Below, in pieces: positions 36,573-47,240 of a DNA stretch of 64,000 nucleotides. The first letter of the stretch is position 1. Every line of letters starts with the position of its first letter. The notes beneath the pieces were generated by a model that was given only the letters and a program-made list of their open reading frames with translations, ran no database searches and was not told the DNA's origin. The position numbers and the translations under genes are program-made. Source of the DNA: Omphiscola glabra (lineage: Eukaryota; Mollusca; Gastropoda; Lymnaeidae); NCBI GenBank assembly GCA_964017045.1, contig OZ024802.1:30280793-30344792 (forward strand), in the 5' to 3' direction.

Positions 36573-38105
36573 ATGTCACTCTCAGGGGAGGCAGTACTTT
36601 ATGCCACCAGCCCAAGTGATAAAGTGGCACAGGAGACGGCTCGGAGAGAAAGGCGGCGGAGAAAAGTTGTTAAAGAACTCTTCGACACAGAGAGGACATA
36701 TCTACGTCACTTGGAGCTAGTCAATAAGGTTGAGATATTTTATTTACAAGAGTTACATTAATTAATATGTTATTAATAATGAAAAGCTTATTACAGCTCT
36801 GCATGATGTTGAAAATTTAATTATATTTTTTCTTAGCAGTTATAAAAATCCACAATTTCTGTTTAGAAGCACAAGCTGCAATAAGATGTGATTCTGTTCC
36901 AATTTCAGTTTTTCGACTTCCCTTTGAGATTTGCATGTCTTGTACCCGATGATGTACATGCCAGGTTGTTCAGCAACCTGGAACAAATCCGAGAGGTTAA
37001 TGTTACATTACTGGAGACATTGGAACAAACAACAGTCGGTCAAGCTTTCTCCCAACTTGCACCATTTCTCAAGCTGTACTCCACATATGCCAACAATCAC
37101 CAGTACGCACTGAATACATTACAGGTTCGCTTTTTTAGCTTTGTTCTTTTTAAATTTACAGAAAATTTTATGATGTGAAAAGAATTCCTGTCGGATTAAA
37201 GTCCAATTATTATTGGTAAATTACAGCTTTTTTGCATATTTATACTTATCCTGTGTCTTGCTGCCTTTGCCACAGAGTTACCCATAACAACCCCCCCCCC
37301 CCCCCCCCCCCCCCCGAAATAAAACAAACATATACTTTATTTAATTCTTTTTTCAACAGGAATGGCAAGCCAAAAGTCCTGACTTCACAGCTTTTATAGC
37401 CAGACAAGAAGACCGTCCAGAGGTGATGGGTCTTAAACTAAATGCACTCCTGATAACACCTGTTCAGCGAATTCCGAGGTACACACTGGTGGGGGAATTT
37501 TGGGACCCTCTGGGCTACTTCAAGCTGCTGCGTCATTGCTGTACTCTTCAGTAAATTGACCAGTAAAATCATTCGCTTATTTATGTTTTTTAAATTAAAA
37601 AAGGAATATATTCGGTTTTCATTGTAAATTTTTAATAAAAGAAAAGTCATATCAGTGAACTTACCCTCTCCCATACAATCAGGTACAAGATGCTGCTGGA
37701 AGAGCTGTTGAAGAACACACCAAATGAACATCATGACTACATAAGTCTCTCCGGTTGGTCTTTTTTGTATATAAACTTGATTTTCATTGTACATGTCCTC
37801 AAACGAGTTGCCCACTCCCTTGTAAGCCGCTGATTATCATTGAGACATAATTTTTACAGAGTTAATGGAAAACAGTAAGCAGGATGCATGTTGAAGATGT
37901 CAGTCATGCACGTGTGATGTACGTTGGTTGATTTCTTTCAGAGGCAGCTGAGAAAATTGCTGAAATCGCTTCTCACATCAATGAGCACATACGTCAGAAT
38001 GAGAACTTCATGAAGATGTTGGCTATTCAGAGGAGTTTTGACAGCTCAGCCCCCAAGCTATTGGCCCCTGGTCGACAGTTCATCAAGGAGGGCCCCCTGA
38101 AGAAG
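36573..38105 (+). other. RhoGEF DH-domain exons 1-5
   Basis: Exon 1 starts ATGTCACTCTCAGG 10 bp after an acceptor, so the leader is spliced. The DH domain is encoded across five exons. CR1 is RRKVVKELFDTERTYLRHLE, CR2 is FLKLYSTYANNHQYALNTLQ, and CR3 includes GLKLNALLITPVQRIPRYKM. The exchange-critical first glutamate (ERTY) and the CR3 basic/polar residues are kept, so the domain looks catalytically competent. A pure poly-C run of about 30 bp lies in the intron at 37288-37317. Confidence 0.88.
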
Positions 38106-41100
38106 GTAACCTGGACACAAAAAATCATCACCAACTTAATTTACCGTAATCATGTTTCATTATTTTTGTTGTGTGTTATTTTAAACCAAGTTTCAATAAG
38201 ACTGAAAGAAAATTTGATACAGTGTATGACCGTTGAATATGAATGAGAGAAAATTTGATACATCGTTTGACCGTTGTATAAGAATGAGAGAAAATTTGAT
38301 ATGCTGTATGATCATTGTATAAGAATGAGAGAACATTTGATACGCTTAATGATCGTTGTATAATCATGAGGTTAATTTAGTTTTCCCCAAATTCTTACTG
38401 CTAAAAATATTTTTAAAAAAATAACTTTTCCCCCATTGTCATTAATGCCTCAAAAATGGATTACAGAAAGCATAATTATGATGCTTTTAAATTTAACATC
38501 ATGTCATTTATTTAGTATGGCTGGGGCTTTTCAAAAAAGTGCGAGCTGCCCAAATTACAATGGGGATTATCTGAACACGTTTACAAGAGTGCGTATTCTA
38601 GATTTGAACAAGTTATGAGTGGGTATTCTAGATCTGAAAGTTTGTTCATCATTTGAATTAATTTTTTAACCTTTCTAGGTGTCCAGGAAAGGTGGAAAAT
38701 CTTACGAACGAATGTTCTTCCTTTTCTCTGACATCCTCCTGTATGGCAAACCAAAATTCCTTGACGGGGGAGGGAAGCTCTACACGTGCTCGTGTGTGCT
38801 TCCTCTACGGCACTGCAAGGTTGAGCCCGTGTTTATCACTAGCTTTAGCAAGTCCGACACTGGTGGTGTCTTCAGAGTAAGTAGATATTCATGTCTATTT
38901 TGACACACTGAGATTGATTAGTTTCCTAGATTCTGCAATGCTACTCACAAATTCAATTTTTTTTTTATCAACATGGTGAATTTAAAAAAAAATTAAATTA
39001 AAAATATAATGTAACCAAAGACAGAAAAAAATAAATCAATTGTTTTATCTAAATTAAAAAAAAAAAGTGAGCCCAGAAAAAGCTGAAAAGAGTTAAGCTT
39101 AGCAGTTGGGAAGATCATAACATGAAGTTATGTACAATTTTCATTATGGACAGAGCATATTTTAACCCCCCCCCCCCCCCCCCAAATAACTTACAAAAAA
39201 AAAACACCAACCCAACATGCGATTTCTATTAATTGTGTTTATAAATGTATGTATGGGGTTCTGTTCGCAGCTGACGTGCAAAGAGGAAAGTCTTGTCTTG
39301 TACTCGGAGGACAGAAAAAATGCCAAAGACTGGAGTGAAGAAGTAGATAAAGCAATAAGGTAGATAGGACTGGAGTGAAGAAGTAGATAAAGCAATAAGG
39401 TAGATAGGACTGGAGTGAAGAAGTAGATAAAGCCATAAGGTAGATAGGACTGGAGTGAAGAAGTAGATAAAGCAATAAGGTAGATAGGACTGGAGTGAAG
39501 AAGTAGATAAAGCAATAAGGTAGATAGGACTGGAGTGAAGAAGTAGATAAGGTAGATAGGACTGGAGTGAAGAAGTAAATAAAGCCATAAGGTAGATAGG
39601 ACTGGCAGGGTCCTCACACAGTCGGGAAAACGGGAAATAGTCGGGATTTCCTTCAATTTTTTTCCCGGTCGTGAAAACCGGGAAATTGGGCATTCTAGTA
39701 AGGAAATTTTCAGGATAGTCGGGAATTTTTTAATTCACCATTTTAAACAAATAAATAAATATGTGAATCGCTTCAATTATGCCTCCATGGACATTTATCG
39801 ACTGCATTTTACGGTATTAGTTTCGATTTATCTGCGCATGCGTTGAAATCGTTCTTCCGATGCCGATCTCATTTAAATTAAGGAAATTTCCCAAGATCTT
39901 GGGAATTACAGACCCCCAATAGAAAAAAAAAGTGGAATAATTTTGAAAATCAGGGAAAACCTTGGGATATTATTAATAGGAGGAAGATTTTTTTACACAT
40001 TTCGAAAAACTCGAACAACATATGTAATAAAAATTAAAGTGAAAATAAAACAAAATAATTTTTAAAGAAACAAAAAAAAACCTATTGTTTTAATTCTTTT
40101 CTGGTTTTAAGTTTTAAAACCACTAATAAATAAATAAGAAATCTTTTGAAATTAAAGTTAATGTTGTGAAGTATTAAAAAGTTATTAATTAATTCAATTT
40201 TCTCTGTTTTTTACTTTGAAGATTTACAAATTACATCCAGGTGTTGAATGTTTATCAATTTGACCTTGTACAACCATATGCATTGAACAGTTTCAACAAT
40301 AAATAAACTGATAATGACTCTTGAAATATCAAAGGAAATCAATATAGGCTATTAATATTATATAATTTGTTGGGGGGGGGGTGGTAGGCTCGGAAATTTT
40401 ATCATTAGGCATTAGGCTATTAAATTTTTAATGAAAAAAGCTTGAAAATCGGTCGCAATAATGTCGATAAAGCCGCATTTTATATAGTCAGAAATTTTCA
40501 TTTTTCAGTTGGGAAAAAGTAAGGAATTTAGTTTTTTTTAAAATGTGAGAACCATGGACTGGAGTGAAGAAGTAGATAGGACTGGAGTGAAGAAGTAGAT
40601 AAAGCCATAAGGTAGATAGGACTGGAGTGAAGAAGTAGATAAAGCCATAAGGTAGATAGGACTGGAGTGAAGAAGTAGATAAAGCCATAAGGTAGATAGG
40701 ACTGGAGTGAAGAAGTAGATAAAGCCATAAGGTAGATAGGACTGGATGAAGAAGTAGATAAAGCCATAAGGTAGATAGGACTGGAGTGAAGAAGTAGATA
40801 AAGCCATAAGGTAGATAGGACTGGAGTGAAGAAGTAGATAAAGCCATAAGGTAGACTCACTTTATTAGGGTCCTGTTTGTTATGTACCAAATGCACTGAG
40901 ACCCTTTCGCAATATTAGAATTTTGTCTAGTGATTAAAAGGTGTTCATTTAGGAACAAAGGTTAAAAAATTTATCAAATAAATGTTAAAATTTCTATTAT
41001 GAAATGGATATAATTTTGTGTGTGAAAAATAACAAATTAAATAATTAAACTTAAAGGTTGTTTTTATAATTTATCAGCCTTATTACACATTTGCATAAAT

Positions 41101-44100
41101 CTAATAAATTTAAAATAAATTCTTCATTCCATTACAGAAAAATTTGTGATGATCGACAAACGTTGCGTAAACCCAGCAGCAATAAAATCCCACTTCGAGG
41201 TCGATCACTTCGAAGGCATCGGAAAGAGCAAAAGAAAACCGACATCAAAATTCCTGGGGTATTTTTCTATTAAATTATGTAACCTATTCACAGAAGAACC
41301 ATTTGTTTGTGAGTCGTTTCTTACTTATTTGATGATGCTTCCTTACAAAGTTGTGTTTAACTCTATAGATCAATGTCATCTTAAAGAAATTTTTTTATTT
41401 TTTGAAAATCAGAAAACCCCCATGAGGCCGCTGTCTTTGATCAGCAACAACAGCGGGGAGGACTCTGACGGCTCGCCCTGCGTACGCGCCCGGCTCGACC
41501 CAGTCAGACAGCATTTCAAGATCTTGAGGAATTCTAGTCTGTCCAACTGCGAAAATGGTAGCGACTGGTCAACAGTGGATTCACCTGTTCTTAGGTATGT
41601 TACTGTAATGATAAAATTTAGTTTTTAAATTTGTGGATCTTTCTCTTCTCGCGTTATCTAGAGTATAAAACTCCAGCGTTTGTACCTTTTCTTTTTAGCT
41701 CTGTGTTTTCAGTGGCTGCGCTCCATCTTGTACTTTGACATCAAAGATTTCTACTGTTAAAATGTCAAGACAAGCTGTGCATACCTGAACTGTTTAAATA
41801 AATGACCTGCCCCTAGGTTTATTAAAAAGAAAAAAGTGCCGCTGTCTTTAATTCTTTAAAAATCTTATTTTAGCATTATTCTACAAAAGAACAATAATTA
41901 TTTGATTATGATGTTTGTTTAAGTATGCGCCACAAATAAAGCCAAGTCTACAGTGATTTTATTTTTTAAATATAAAATGAGGGGTAAGCATTGTATATTT
42001 CATTTAATGTAGCAACACCATGCAATTACCCAGAGGTGTAGCTAGAGTGTTTGGCACCCGGGGAAAAGATTCATTTTAAAGACCCTCTTTTTCTTTTTTC
42101 AACTCTCAAACCCATTATGTGCATCAATAAAATAATATCAAAGCACATTGTGACGCCCCTAACTAGTCTGGAGCCCAGGGACATCTGCCCCCCCCCCCCC
42201 CTTTTCAGCTATGCCTCTGCAATTACCTCCTGGACATTTTTTGTTACCTTAAATATCATTTATGTATGCTGAAACATGAATGATTGATGAAAACATCTTT
42301 TTAAGACATTTAAAAAAAATTGCAGTATTTGGCCATGTAAGTTGGAGTGTGTACATTGACACTTCCTTAACAAGAACTTTGGATGGATCACTTTAGAAAA
42401 CATTGGACTTGGTTAATACATACCAAACATAAAAAAACCTAATATGTTGGTAACACTGTTCATAAAACTGTGAGTCAAAATGTGTTTAAAACAAGCCTGC
42501 AGGGATTCAATGTGTACAATACTGTATATTTCATCAGGAAAAAGTCCCGTCCCAATCAGTCAGATACCAGCGCAGATATGGGTGTGTCACTGTCTGAAAC
42601 GTCTGAATCAGTGGATGGAAGTGTCAGCTACAGGGACAGCCAGTTCTCTAGCAGCAGTCAGGAGAGCTCAAGCAACAGCATTCCAGACGTCGCCCCGCCC
42701 GATGGGGAGGGAGGTGTCCGGCAGAGCCTGAGACAGTACAGCTTTTCACTGAGGGGAAGCAGAGGTCGGATCCAGGAGAACAACTTAACGCGCCAGGTTA
42801 GGATAAACCAAAAATGTTACTAATTACTCTGACCTTCTGTCCAATTTTTTATGTGGGAATTTTTACCTGCCAGGTAGTTAAGTTGTTGTCCGTAATTTTA
42901 CATTCCTTTAATTACGGCCATTCAAAAAATGGTCTGTTTATTCTGAGGGAACATTTTATGACCAATGCCATTTATTATCCGCACAGCTTTATTGAACAAT
43001 TGGCTTTAAGCGGGGGAAGTGGCGTGTTAAGGTCATTTACAAACATCATTAACCCTTCGAGTAGTTGGATACCTGCTAGTAACTGGCTGGGAAGTATATC
43101 GATCCCGTGAACTGGTCGGGATCAGAAAGTTGTTGATAAGTTAACCTTTCTTTTATTAAAAGACTGCCGGGCATCCATCTGATTTTATTATCCTCTGTGC
43201 TGGGGCTGAGTTGCTTATAGAGACTTACTCTGCCAATGGCTGATCTACAGCACTTTGTTGTGCAGTTATCCTGTCGACTTTAGATTTACGGACAAGGCTT
43301 TCCCTCATCTCACTTTCCAAAACGTGGTGATATAATAGATAAATGGACCTAATCTTTTCCTACGCATTTGGTGGATGGACAGAACATGTGTTTTGTTTGT
43401 GTGCTTAGAATAAATTTAACAGATATTTATGAATTTAGATAAATTTATATAAATTTAACATTTATAATGTCACAGGAAAATGTGTTATTCTAGAGTATTT
43501 CTCATTTAACTGTCTCAAAAATCATCACGTCTTCACATACATTATTCAACCCACCATCATCATCACGATCATCATCATGATCATCATCATCACCATCATC
43601 ATCATCATGTCCCATAGTCCTTCGACCGTTGGGGCGCCACAGATGACATGCAAAATATTCTTCTCCATTCCTCTCGGCCTTCTGCCCTACGCATAGCATC
43701 GCCTATGTCCACAGCAAAATCTTATGCATCATTTACAATCATAGTTTTCATCATGTCTGCCAAACTCAAAACCTGTTTGCTCACCCACATGACCAGATCA
43801 AGCACGCTCATTGGCCCGTCTTTATTTGTCACAGTTCTCTGTCTTTATTTGCACGATAATATGGAATATAAACTATATCAATTGTCTCCCATCAAAGGTT
43901 CACAGATTCATAATTTATACCTGTGACAGTGGATGTAATGATGATCATCATCCGTCATTGTGTTTTAACACCACAGGTTATACAAGAAGAAATGGTTTTG
44001 GACACAGGGGAGAGGAAAACTTCACGCTCTCCCGTCAAGAAGTCAGACAGAATGAGAGAAAATTCTGCAGACAAATCTTTAAAACAAACCACCAAAACTA

Positions 44101-46069
44101 GATCAATGAACGTGTCAAGCACTTCGCTTGCGTCAGTGGCTTCGTCTGTGGCGTCATCTGCATGGTTTCCTCCGAACAGCCCCGCCAACAAACATCAACA
44201 GCGTAAGACGTTGAACATGAGGCTACGCTCGTATTTACAGAAACCTTTGAGACGGTAAGAAGCATTGTTCTTCAAATAAACTTCTTATAATTAAATTCAT
44301 TTTAAAAAAAATAATCCTTATATTAACTCCACTTTTTTGTTGTTGCCGGATGGAAAAATCTTTGGACAGATAATTGCCCCACTGCCTGTCAACCTATCGA
44401 GCTGAAACGTGTCACATAGACTCGTTGCCGATGATAACACATTCTTTCAAATTTTCAGCCCCAACCCCATCCATCCCTGTGGCGCTACAGCCCAATTGGG
44501 GCTTTGGCCTGCCTCACTACTTCATTTCACTCAGACCTAACTAATGCTTTTCTTTTCCATGCTTGGATTCCCAGCTGCTGTAGATCTTTTTCCACATCAT
44601 CCATCCATATAAATCTAATCCTAGGTCTGCCTTTGAGCTGTTTTGCTCTGGGGATTTGGTGATGTACCCTCTTCACTCCTCTGTTATTTGGCATTCTCTC
44701 TAAGTGTCCCGCCCAGCGTAGCCTACCTCTTTTATTTCTGCTGCTATCGTGGGATCCTGACAGAGACTGTTGGTCCATATATTTTCTGAACTTTTCTCTC
44801 CTATGTTTTTAATAGGTTTTCTGCCATTTTTTTTAGGGTCCAAGTTTCACTTGCATGTGTTACAACTTGTCTGATTACAGTTTTATAAATAGTTTTCTCT
44901 GTTTTTCTTGTAATGTTTTACTTTTGATTATTTTCTGACTACTGAAGTATGCCCTGTTTCCTGTCGATATTCTTTCTTTTATTCCTGTTATTAATTATTT
45001 GTTTCTTTCATTTAAAAAGATCCTAGGTATTTGAATTGGTTTACTTTTTCAAAAGTCTGGTTTATAATTTTAATGGCTTCATCTGTCTGCTCTTCTCTTA
45101 TCATAGTCTTGTATTTTGTTTTTTGGTTGTTAATTTCCAGCCCTGCTTGTAGAGATGTGTCTTGTAATTCAATAAAGGTTTTTATATGTCTTTACTACTT
45201 TTCCCAAACAGTGCTATGTCATCAGCATATGCAAGATACTGAAAGGGTTGATTGTAGAGAGTGCCCATTGGTTGTGGTTCTTGGGTTTCACTCAGAAAGT
45301 ATCCTGTTATTGTTCATTGGGTGTCAACATGTATGCTCCTTATAACTCCTCTCTAATGTTAGGTCAAATAGCATACAAGACAGTGAGTCTCCTTGTCTCA
45401 GGCCTCGTCTAATCTTCCCTTGAATATTCTCCGTGAACTTTGTTGCTGCTTTTTGAGTTGTTTGATGTTACATGTATCAGTCTTGTCAGTATGTTGGGTA
45501 TGCCAAACTCCTACAGAGTCTCATATCATTATATTTTCTTTTGATGCTGTCATAGGCCATTTTATATTTCGCATAGAGTATTTGTTCAGTGTAAGGTTTT
45601 AGCAATTAGTTTGGTCGGTATATTGTATGCAACATTTAATAGGGAAATTCCTCTGTGGTTTTTGCATTGAAATAATTTCTAGGTATAGCATTTCATTGTA
45701 TAGATTTCAAATTTTGGTTCTTTTACTTTTAGATAATTTTTCCAGCGTCTTAATTACATTAATATACATACATGACATGATACGTTACCTAGAAAAATTA
45801 TATACAATGTGTTTGTTACACTGTGTGATTTTTTTCTTTTCCTAAATTTTAAATTATTTCGTGACCAAAGTTTTGTTGGATAAATTAATGGATAAAAAAA
45901 AGAATGTTTCAAAAGCTTAAAGACTTTGGTCATTTTCAATGTACTCTCTCTCTCTCTCTCCATTTCTCTCTCTCTCTCTCTCTCTCTCCATTTCTCTCTC
46001 TTTTTCTTTCTCTCTCTCTCTTGCTTTCTTTCTCTCTCTTTCTTTCTCTCTTCTCGCTTTCTCTCTCTT

Positions 46070-46114
<45 letters not shown>

Positions 46115-46214
46115 TTCCATCTCTCTCTCTCTCTATTTCTCTCTCTCTCCCTCTCTTTCTCTCTCTCTTTCTCTCTCACTCTTGCTCTCTCTCTCTCTTT
46201 CTCTCTCACTCTTG

Positions 46215-46248
<34 letters not shown>

Positions 46249-46554
46249 ATCCTTACCATTTACAAAGTTTTAAAACATTTTGTGGTTTATCTATGGTTAT
46301 ATTTTATATTTAATTTGATCAACAGTTTTACTTACTCCACATTTTTCAGTCCCATAATGACATGACAGTTAAAAATTTGACATACATTAAATTTATTAAA
46401 TCTCTCTTCTACCCCCCCCCCCCACCCCGCCCCTTTAATTATATGTAATACATTTTTTGTTTACTATTTAAGATTTCAAAAGGCGAAAAAAGAGATGACA
46501 CATCCCTGCTCCCCGTTCAAGTGTAAAGATGGTTCCCAAAAAAGTGGACAGTAG
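36573..46554 (+). CDS. Rho guanine-nucleotide exchange factor (DH-PH), 12 coding exons
   Basis: DH-PH protein expected to catalyse GDP/GTP exchange on Rho-family GTPases at membranes or the cortex. Exons: 36573-36728, 36909-37124, 37360-37478, 37683-37753, 37942-38105, 38679-38876, 39271-39359, 41138-41258, 41413-41594, 42538-42796, 43977-44254, 46473-46554. Phases agree throughout; the sum is 1935 nt, 644 codons plus TAG. The DH domain spans about residues 31-225, with KELFDTERTYLRHLELV at its start and LITPVQRIPRYKMLLEELLK as the conserved helix. The PH domain spans about 230-338 (FIKEGPLKKVSRKGG to DWSEEVDKAI). The remaining 300 residues are basic then Ser-rich and look disordered. The DH-PH part reminds me of ARHGEF39, which lacks such a tail, so I give no symbol. 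The last exon rests on phase and acceptor only. Confidence 0.9.
37288..37317. repeat. Poly-C tract, about 30 bp
   Basis: An uninterrupted C homopolymer in the RhoGEF intron between exons 2 and 3. Similar but shorter C or G runs occur at 39166-39183, 42188-42201, 46412-46425 and 52560-52575. Length may partly be an assembly or consensus artefact. Confidence 0.9.
38205..38365. repeat. About 42-bp tandem repeat, four copies
   Basis: Four diverged copies of a unit containing 'gaatgagagaaaatttgata' and 'gaccgttgtataa', in the RhoGEF intron between exons 5 and 6. Confidence 0.85.
38679..39359 (+). other. RhoGEF PH-domain exons 6-7
   Basis: Exon 6 encodes KSYERMFFLFSDILLYGKPK, the typical second and third PH beta-strands. 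Exon 7 encodes LTCKEESLVLYSEDRKNAKD, then WSEEVDKAI, the C-terminal PH helix with its near-invariant tryptophan. The last 31 nt of exon 7 and its donor are the seed of the 40-bp minisatellite downstream. Confidence 0.88.
39329..39604. repeat. 40-bp minisatellite built from the end of RhoGEF exon 7 and its donor (first half)
   Basis: The unit is the final 31 nt of exon 7 ('gactggagtgaagaagtaga' then 'taaagcaataag') plus 'gtagatag' from the intron. The first copy (39329-39368) is the genuine exon end; about six copies follow, one shortened by 10 bp. Reading beyond the true donor gives 'AGG TAG', a stop. The array is interrupted at 39604 by a hAT-like element and resumes at 40553. Confidence 0.95.
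39605..40552. mobile_element. hAT-like element inserted in the exon-derived minisatellite
   Basis: About 950 bp of unrelated sequence separates two halves of the same array. The left end 'cagggtcctcacac' and right end 'tgtgagaaccatg' are near inverses. The interior is AT-rich with repeated 'tcgggaa' and 'aaccgggaaat' phrases familiar from a widespread hAT MITE class. Flanks share 'ggactgg', consistent with a target duplication in the array unit. No transposase frame was seen. Confidence 0.65.
40553..40856. repeat. 40-bp exon-derived minisatellite (second half)
   Basis: Eight further copies of the RhoGEF exon 7-end unit, mostly in the 'aagccataagg' variant that is rare in the first half. The two halves thus have different variant compositions, as expected if they have evolved separately since the insertion at 39605. 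Confidence 0.93.
42031..42219. mobile_element. hAT-like MITE, 189 bp, perfect 8-bp target duplication
   Basis: Ends are 'cagaggtgtagctag' and 'cagctatgcctctg' (inverses). 'caattacc' flanks both sides exactly (42023-42030 and 42220-42227). The interior has a 14-bp C run next to the right TIR. It sits in the RhoGEF intron between exons 9 and 10. A related but jumbled copy with G runs is at about 52616-52900. Confidence 0.92.
43553..43715 (-). mobile_element. Non-LTR retrotransposon 3' fragment with (CAT)n tail
   Basis: The sequence after a (CAT)n-rich run at 43553-43608 matches the 3' ends of the fragments at 20141 and 3175 ('tcgaccgttggggcgccaca', 'gatgacatg'), but stops after about 110 bp. 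A very short 5'-truncated copy, in the RhoGEF intron between exons 10 and 11. Confidence 0.75.
44460..45640 (-). mobile_element. Decayed non-LTR retrotransposon (RT remnant with YADD box)
   Basis: On the minus strand the RT signature RGLRQGDSLSCMLFDL (about 45360-45410) is followed by QYLAYADDIAL (about 45210-45240), holding the catalytic YADD. The C-terminal phrases RLRWAGHLERMPNNRGVKRV and KGRPRIRFIWMDDVEKDLQQ are at 44600-44730. Frameshifts and stops separate these blocks, so it is an old copy. The GLRQGDSLSC pattern suggests an RTE-like lineage. Antisense in the last RhoGEF intron. Confidence 0.75.
45942..46252. repeat. (CT)n-rich microsatellite, about 310 bp
   Basis: Imperfect CT dinucleotide run interrupted by 'ccatt', 'tttctt' and 'cactcttg' blocks; a 30-bp block is duplicated at 46165-46225. 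It lies about 220 bp before the last RhoGEF acceptor. The Ser-Leu and Arg-Glu open frames on the two strands are artefacts. Confidence 0.97.
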
Positions 46555-47240
46555 CCCCACCTATCTTTGAAAGTTAGCTTACAGTACAAATTAGGTTTTT
46601 ACAAATCACGGGCACTTGTTTATTCATTTTATCAGCTTTCTTTTATTGGGAACATTCATTATATGCCCCCTGGATATTTGATCCTACTGGACCTTAAATC
46701 TGATTCCTGCCTAATATTTAATCCAATTTATCTTAGCTGTTAAAAAAAAGGCCCATCTCCCTCTTTCCCCTCCTTCCATCTCTCCCTACAATCTCTTTCA
46801 ATCTTGCTCCCATTCCTTTTCTCGTCTCTTATTCTGTCTCTCTTTCTCTCATACTCCCCCTCATTCTCTTTGCACCATTTATTCTGTCTCTCTTTCTCTC
46901 ATACTCCCCCTCATTCTCTTTGCACCATTTATTCTGTGATTATTTATTGTATTCATCAAATGTAATTGTACAAAGTCAAATCGTCGCCTTCGACTTGTAT
47001 TCATTAATGCTAAATAGGTTTTGAATTTCTTCTACATTTCTTAATGAACACATTCCTTATTCATCCTCTGAAAGCCACCATATCTTTTTTTTCCATCCTG
47101 TTTATTGAAATACTTATCTGTATATGTATGACATAAAATCTTTGCTTTTGATATTATTGATTATAATTAATCATGTTTAAAATGTTGAATATCCGATGTT
47201 TGTAATGAATATTTATTGTTTAATCTCTGGTCACGCCTGG
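46555..47240. other. RhoGEF 3' UTR and downstream flank
   Basis: No coding potential seen. A 57-bp tandem duplication ('attctgtctctctttctctc' core) is present at about 46825-46940. I did not find a clear AATAAA close to the stop, so the polyadenylation site is unplaced. Confidence 0.5.

Larger units (their letters stand above)
41138..46554 (+). other. RhoGEF C-terminal tail exons 8-12
   Basis: Exon 8 is highly basic (RGRSLRRHRKEQKKTDIKIP). Exons 9-11 are rich in Ser, Asn and Asp (SLSETSESVDGSVSYRDSQF; SSTSLASVASSVASSAWFPP) and probably disordered and phosphorylated. Exon 12 encodes RFQKAKKEMTHPCSPFKCKD then a few residues and TAG. I see no SH3, PDZ-ligand or other named motif. A 6-bp-rich Ser-Ser pattern (residues about 590-605) is encoded by imperfect codon repeats. 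Confidence 0.75.

Noticed and set aside
39162..40896. Minus-strand frames with IYLIALSTSSLQS repeats
   Set aside because: They are antisense translations of the exon-derived 40-bp array in the RhoGEF intron.
45904..46365. Ser/Leu-rich or Arg/Glu-rich proteins
   Set aside because: They are translations of a CT microsatellite and its complement in three frames each.
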